Assembly: GCA_035555315.1 (NCBI GenBank)
Contig: DATMGU010000126.1
Location: 203,705 to 267,704, forward strand
Reading direction: 5' to 3'
DNA length: 64,000 bases
DNA from: DATMGU01 sp035555315
GTDB taxonomy: Bacteria > Pseudomonadota > Alphaproteobacteria > ATCC43930 > CGMCC-115725
The position numbers and the translations under genes are program-made. The notes under the pieces were generated by a model. It searched no databases, was not told where the DNA came from, and was given only the letters and a program-made list of their open reading frames with translations. Positions within the stretch are counted from its first letter, which is position 1. The number at the start of each line of letters is the position of its first letter. Of the stretch, positions 61,042 to 64,000 are shown piece by piece.

Positions 61042-62631
61042 TTATCCCGCTGCGATCATCGCGGCGGCCCGTTCGGCCACCATGATCGTCGGCGCGTTCG
61101 TATTGCCCGAGACCATGCAGGGAAACACCGAGGCATCCGCCACCCAAAGACCGTCGACGCCCCGCACCTTGAGCGTCGGATCGACCACCGCCAGCGGGTC
61201 GCTGCCCATGCGGCAGGTGCTGGTCGGATGGTAGAGCGTCGTGCAATGGCCACGGATGAACTCGGCGATCTGGTCGTCGGACCGCGCCTCGGCACTGGGC
61301 GTGATCTCGCCGGCGATCAGCTCCCGCAGGGGCGATTGCGCCGCGATCCGCCGGTTGAGCTTGACCCCCGCCACCAGGGTCGCGAGATCGGAGCCATCCG
61401 GATCGCTCGAGAAATAGCGCGGATCCAGCGCCGGATGATCGAGCGGATCGGCCGAGCGAAGCGTGAGTTCGCCGCGGCTGTCGGGACGCTGCAGCGTCGC
61501 ATGCAGGGTGATGCCGGCGACCGCGCTCAGGTAGCGGGCATGATCGCGATGGCCGGAGATCACCCCATAGAGCTGGAGATCGGGTTCCGCCACCGAGGGC
61601 GCGCTGCGGGCGAAGCCACCCGCCGCCACCCAGGACGAGGTCAGCGCACCGGTGCGGCTCTCGTGCCATTCGGCCAGGGCCGCGTCCAATTCCGCCTCGC
61701 CCATGCCGCCGATGCCGACACGGCCCCTCGCCGCGAAGGTGATCGGCACGTTGATGTGGTCTTGCAGCGACTTGCCGACGCCGGGCAGATCATGGACCGG
61801 GTCCACCCCCACCGCGCGAAGCTCCGCCGCCGGCCCGATGCCCGACAGCAGCAGGAGCTGCGCCGAGCCGATCGAGCCGGATGACAGCACCACCTGTGCC
61901 GCATGGGCGATCCGCAAGCGCCCTTTCTCCAGATACTCGACCCCCGTGGCACGGCCTTTATCCATGACCACCCGGATCGTGCGGACACCGGTCGATACCG
62001 TGAGGTTGGGTCGGCTCAACACCGGCCGCAGGAATGCTTTGCCGGTGCCGAAGCGCTCGCCATCCTTGACCGTCAACTGGAAGAACCCGACCCCTTCCTG
62101 CGTCGCGCCGTTGAAGTCGTCATTGGACGGAATCCCCGTCGCCGTCGCGGCCTCCAGCCACAGACGTTCGGTCGGATCGACATAGGGAACGTCGGATACG
62201 GTAAGGGTGCCACCCACCCCGTGATAAGGCGAGCCGCCGTGGCGACGGTTGTCCTCCGACCCGATGAACACGGGCAGCACGTCGTCCCAGCCCCAGCCGG
62301 GACAGCCGAGCGCCGCCCAGCGGTCGTAATCCGACGGCAGCCCACGGATATAGACCATCGCGTTGATCGAGCCCGAGCCGCCGATCATCTTGCCGCGCGG
62401 CCAGTAGATCCGCCGCATCCTGCAGCCAACCTGAGGCTCCGTATGGTAGCCCCAATCGACATGGGTGTTGAACATCGCCACCCAATTCGCCGGGATATCG
62501 GAGTTCAACGGGGCGGCGCCGCCCGCCTCCAGCACCAGGACCCGGCGCGCCGGATCGGCCGAAAGCCGGTTGGCGAGGACGCAGCCGGCCGATCCGGCGC
62601 CGACGATGACGGTATCGTACATGTCGCTCAT
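61042..62631 (-). CDS. GMC family oxidoreductase (choline dehydrogenase-like)
   Basis: 529 residues from ATG 62631, which has a purine-rich GGGGGG site; a longer frame upstream overlaps the phosphotransferase gene and is rejected. TVIVGAGSAGCVLANRLSAD binds FAD. YWPRGKMIGGSGSINAMVYIRG is the GMC signature 1, LSSGSIGSAQLLLLSGIGP signature 2, and the active-site region ends LYHPTSTCRMG and SGNTNAPTIMVAE. It oxidises an alcohol to an aldehyde or acid. Downstream of two choline-kinase-like genes, choline or an amino alcohol is a possible substrate. Confidence 0.88.
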   Translation of the reverse strand: MSDMYDTVIVGAGSAGCVLANRLSADPARRVLVLEAGGAAPLNSDIPANWVAMFNTHVDWGYHTEPQVGCRMRRIYWPRGKMIGGSGSINAMVYIRGLPSDYDRWAALGCPGWGWDDVLPVFIGSEDNRRHGGSPYHGVGGTLTVSDVPYVDPTERLWLEAATATGIPSNDDFNGATQEGVGFFQLTVKDGERFGTGKAFLRPVLSRPNLTVSTGVRTIRVVMDKGRATGVEYLEKGRLRIAHAAQVVLSSGSIGSAQLLLLSGIGPAAELRAVGVDPVHDLPGVGKSLQDHINVPITFAARGRVGIGGMGEAELDAALAEWHESRTGALTSSWVAAGGFARSAPSVAEPDLQLYGVISGHRDHARYLSAVAGITLHATLQRPDSRGELTLRSADPLDHPALDPRYFSSDPDGSDLATLVAGVKLNRRIAAQSPLRELIAGEITPSAEARSDDQIAEFIRGHCTTLYHPTSTCRMGSDPLAVVDPTLKVRGVDGLWVADASVFPCMVSGNTNAPTIMVAERAAAMIAAG

Positions 62632-62645
62632 CCCGCTTCCCCCCT

Positions 62646-63596
62646 TCAGGCTTGGCGCAGCCAGCTTTCCCATCGCGTGTCGTGCATGACCGATCGGGCA
62701 CGCATGAATTTCCAGGCGCCGTATTTCGAGAAATCGAAATCGAGCGCCGACAGCTTTTCCTGGATGCTCGACCACAATCCCCATTTGATGTCGGCGAGCG
62801 CCTTGTGGATCTGGCACCGCGCGACGATCGAGGGCTCGACCCTGCCGAAATAGCGCTCGATCAGCTCGTGCTCGACCGCTTCGGTGAAGAACATCTCGCC
62901 GAACCAAATCCCCAGCTCGTAGCAGCGATCGTTGTTCGACGCGTATTCGAAATCGATCAGCAACATCCGCGCGCCACTGCCGTCGATCATGAAATTCATC
63001 GGCATCGGGTCGTTGAAGCACGGCACGAGATCCAGCCCCGAGGCCTCGATCGCGGCGCGCGCCCGGCGGTATTGCCGATCGAGCCACACGAAATCTTCCG
63101 GGAAATGACCGTCGAGCCCCCGCACCTGATCCGCATGCTCGTCGATCATGTCGAATACCGTCTTGGTGAGCGCCAGCAGCGGGCCGCCATTGAAGCGCCG
63201 ATAGCAATCGATCGCCATCATGCGGATCGGAGCCTGCTGAAAATCCGCGTTGTTGCAGGAGCGCAGCCCCTCGACGAAGGCCGAGATCTCGATGCCGGTA
63301 TCGTCGAAGAAATGATGGACTTCCGGCCCCAGGCCGAGCGCATGGGCATGGCGGGCGGCATCATTGGCGGCGCGTCGATCGATGAACATCTCCGTGCCGA
63401 TGCCGGGGATCTTGACGAAATAGGTCTCGTCGCCATCCACCGGCGCGATACGGTAATTCGCGTTGGTGATGCCGCCGCCGACCGGCTGGTAGGTGAAGCC
63501 GCGACCGGCCCAACCGGGCACCCGGCCGACCGCCGCCGCGAGCAGCCGATCGGCCGCGTCGACGCCGTCGCCGAGAGCGTGGGCCAGCGTCACCAT
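62646..63596 (-). CDS. Choline/ethanolamine kinase-like phosphotransferase (APH fold)
   Basis: 316 residues. The kinase-like fold is marked by VGGGITNANYRIAP near the N-terminus (as in choline kinases), a catalytic-loop region with CFNDPMPMNFMID (Asp and Asn, the Brenner-type motif), and LLIDFEYASNNDRCYELG (the metal Asp and family-specific tail). Homologues phosphorylate choline, ethanolamine or thiamine. It starts 37 bases after the partial paralogue and 14 bases before the GMC gene start, so all three form one operon. Confidence 0.85.
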   Translation of the reverse strand: MVTLAHALGDGVDAADRLLAAAVGRVPGWAGRGFTYQPVGGGITNANYRIAPVDGDETYFVKIPGIGTEMFIDRRAANDAARHAHALGLGPEVHHFFDDTGIEISAFVEGLRSCNNADFQQAPIRMMAIDCYRRFNGGPLLALTKTVFDMIDEHADQVRGLDGHFPEDFVWLDRQYRRARAAIEASGLDLVPCFNDPMPMNFMIDGSGARMLLIDFEYASNNDRCYELGIWFGEMFFTEAVEHELIERYFGRVEPSIVARCQIHKALADIKWGLWSSIQEKLSALDFDFSKYGAWKFMRARSVMHDTRWESWLRQA

Positions 63597-63632
63597 CTCG
63601 TCGATCCCCGGTATCTCATAGGCCTCGGTCCC

Positions 63633-64000
63633 TCATAGGCTGCGCAATCTCTCCTCGAACCGCGGATCGCGCAGCGCCAGTCTGGCGCGCAGGAGACGCC
63701 ACTGGGCGTATTTGAAGAACTCGACATCGACCCGCCGGGTCGTCGCCGACAGCAGCAATCCGCGCAGGCCCCACAGGATGTCGTCGGCGATGCCGTAGAG
63801 GCGGCAGCGCGCCAGGATCGCCTCCCGCTCCGGCGCCTGGACGCCCTCCGACAGGATCTGCCGCGCGGCCCGATCGAACGGCACGCCCTCCGCCAGCAAG
63901 ATGCCAAGGTCCCAGCAGGGATCCGCGTTGGCCGCTTGATCCCAATCGACCAGCATGACCTGGCCGTCGGGACCCAGCATGATGTTGGAGGCGATCGGGT
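63633..64000 (-). CDS. Choline kinase-like phosphotransferase, C-terminal part
   Basis: The frame enters from beyond the window end, so only the last ~122 residues are visible. They hold ASNIMLGPDGQVMLVDWDQA (catalytic Asn and metal Asp), then ANADPCWDLGILLAEG and the C-terminal helices. The match to the downstream gene at 62646 is clear at LVDWDQAANADP versus LIDFEYASNNDR, so they are tandem paralogues. The N-terminal ATP-binding part is missing from view. Confidence 0.82.
   Translation of the reverse strand, partial: PIASNIMLGPDGQVMLVDWDQAANADPCWDLGILLAEGVPFDRAARQILSEGVQAPEREAILARCRLYGIADDILWGLRGLLLSATTRRVDVEFFKYAQWRLLRARLALRDPRFEERLRSL

Overview
The window is a dense, GC-rich chromosomal segment whose gene content (M81 peptidases beside dipeptide ABC transporters, branched-chain-type ABC uptake, betaine-type demethylation, PAS_5 proteins, GreB, CbpA/CbpM) suggests an alphaproteobacterium, most likely a soil or plant-associated member of Rhodospirillales. 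That assignment rests on gene content only. I saw no rRNA, tRNA, CRISPR array, insertion sequence or phage gene. Most entries are catabolism, transport and regulation.

Layout. 1-6900: a peptide/opine-type ABC transporter (two permeases, two ATPases) between two M81 metallopeptidases, then a GNAT enzyme. 6902-12500: cardiolipin synthase-like enzyme, a His-rich PadR regulator of the YqjI type behind a perfect 18-bp inverted repeat, two exporters, a stand-alone cyclic-nucleotide-binding protein and a CheY-like protein. 12565-17198: a complete livFGMH-type uptake operon with its binding protein. 17360-22249: an orphan PAS-GAF histidine kinase, a two-gene module (GNAT fused to a C39-like peptidase, and a RimK-like ATP-grasp ligase), and a 39-residue Lys-rich protein. 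22372-26290: sugar-acid catabolism (a uxuA remnant, amidohydrolase, DgoK-type kinase, SDR, aldo/keto reductase). 26321-31702: methyltransferase, Rieske oxygenase, FAD/GcvT demethylating dehydrogenase, RidA and GreB. 31814-33727: class III cyclase and PAS_5 protein.

33794-43513 holds a dispersed HutC-type regulon. A HutC regulator is translationally coupled to a histidine-ammonia-lyase homologue that lacks the Ala-Ser-Gly triad needed to make the MIO cofactor. About 5.7 kb further on lie a urocanase and an ornithine-cyclodeaminase-like protein. Matching operator-like sequences stand in front of hutC and hutU. No HutI or HutG is present. I infer that the lyase may act on a trimethylated substrate such as ergothioneine rather than on histidine. 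Between the two halves are a desaturase, an XRE regulator, a RHH/RelE-type toxin-antitoxin pair and a TetR-controlled exporter.

43543-64000: a frameshifted SDR, a UPF0114 remnant, an exporter, a periplasmic PaoABC-like molybdenum aldehyde oxidoreductase, CbpM/CbpA, a YfcG-like GST, a MATE/HxlR/EmrB/EmrA efflux block, a DAO-type oxidoreductase, decayed toxin-antitoxin remnants, a Tat-exported LVIVD-repeat protein, a GMC oxidoreductase and two choline-kinase-like phosphotransferases, the last cut by the window end. Two themes recur: short tandem duplications of 16-19 bp at gene boundaries, and deletion or frameshift relics.
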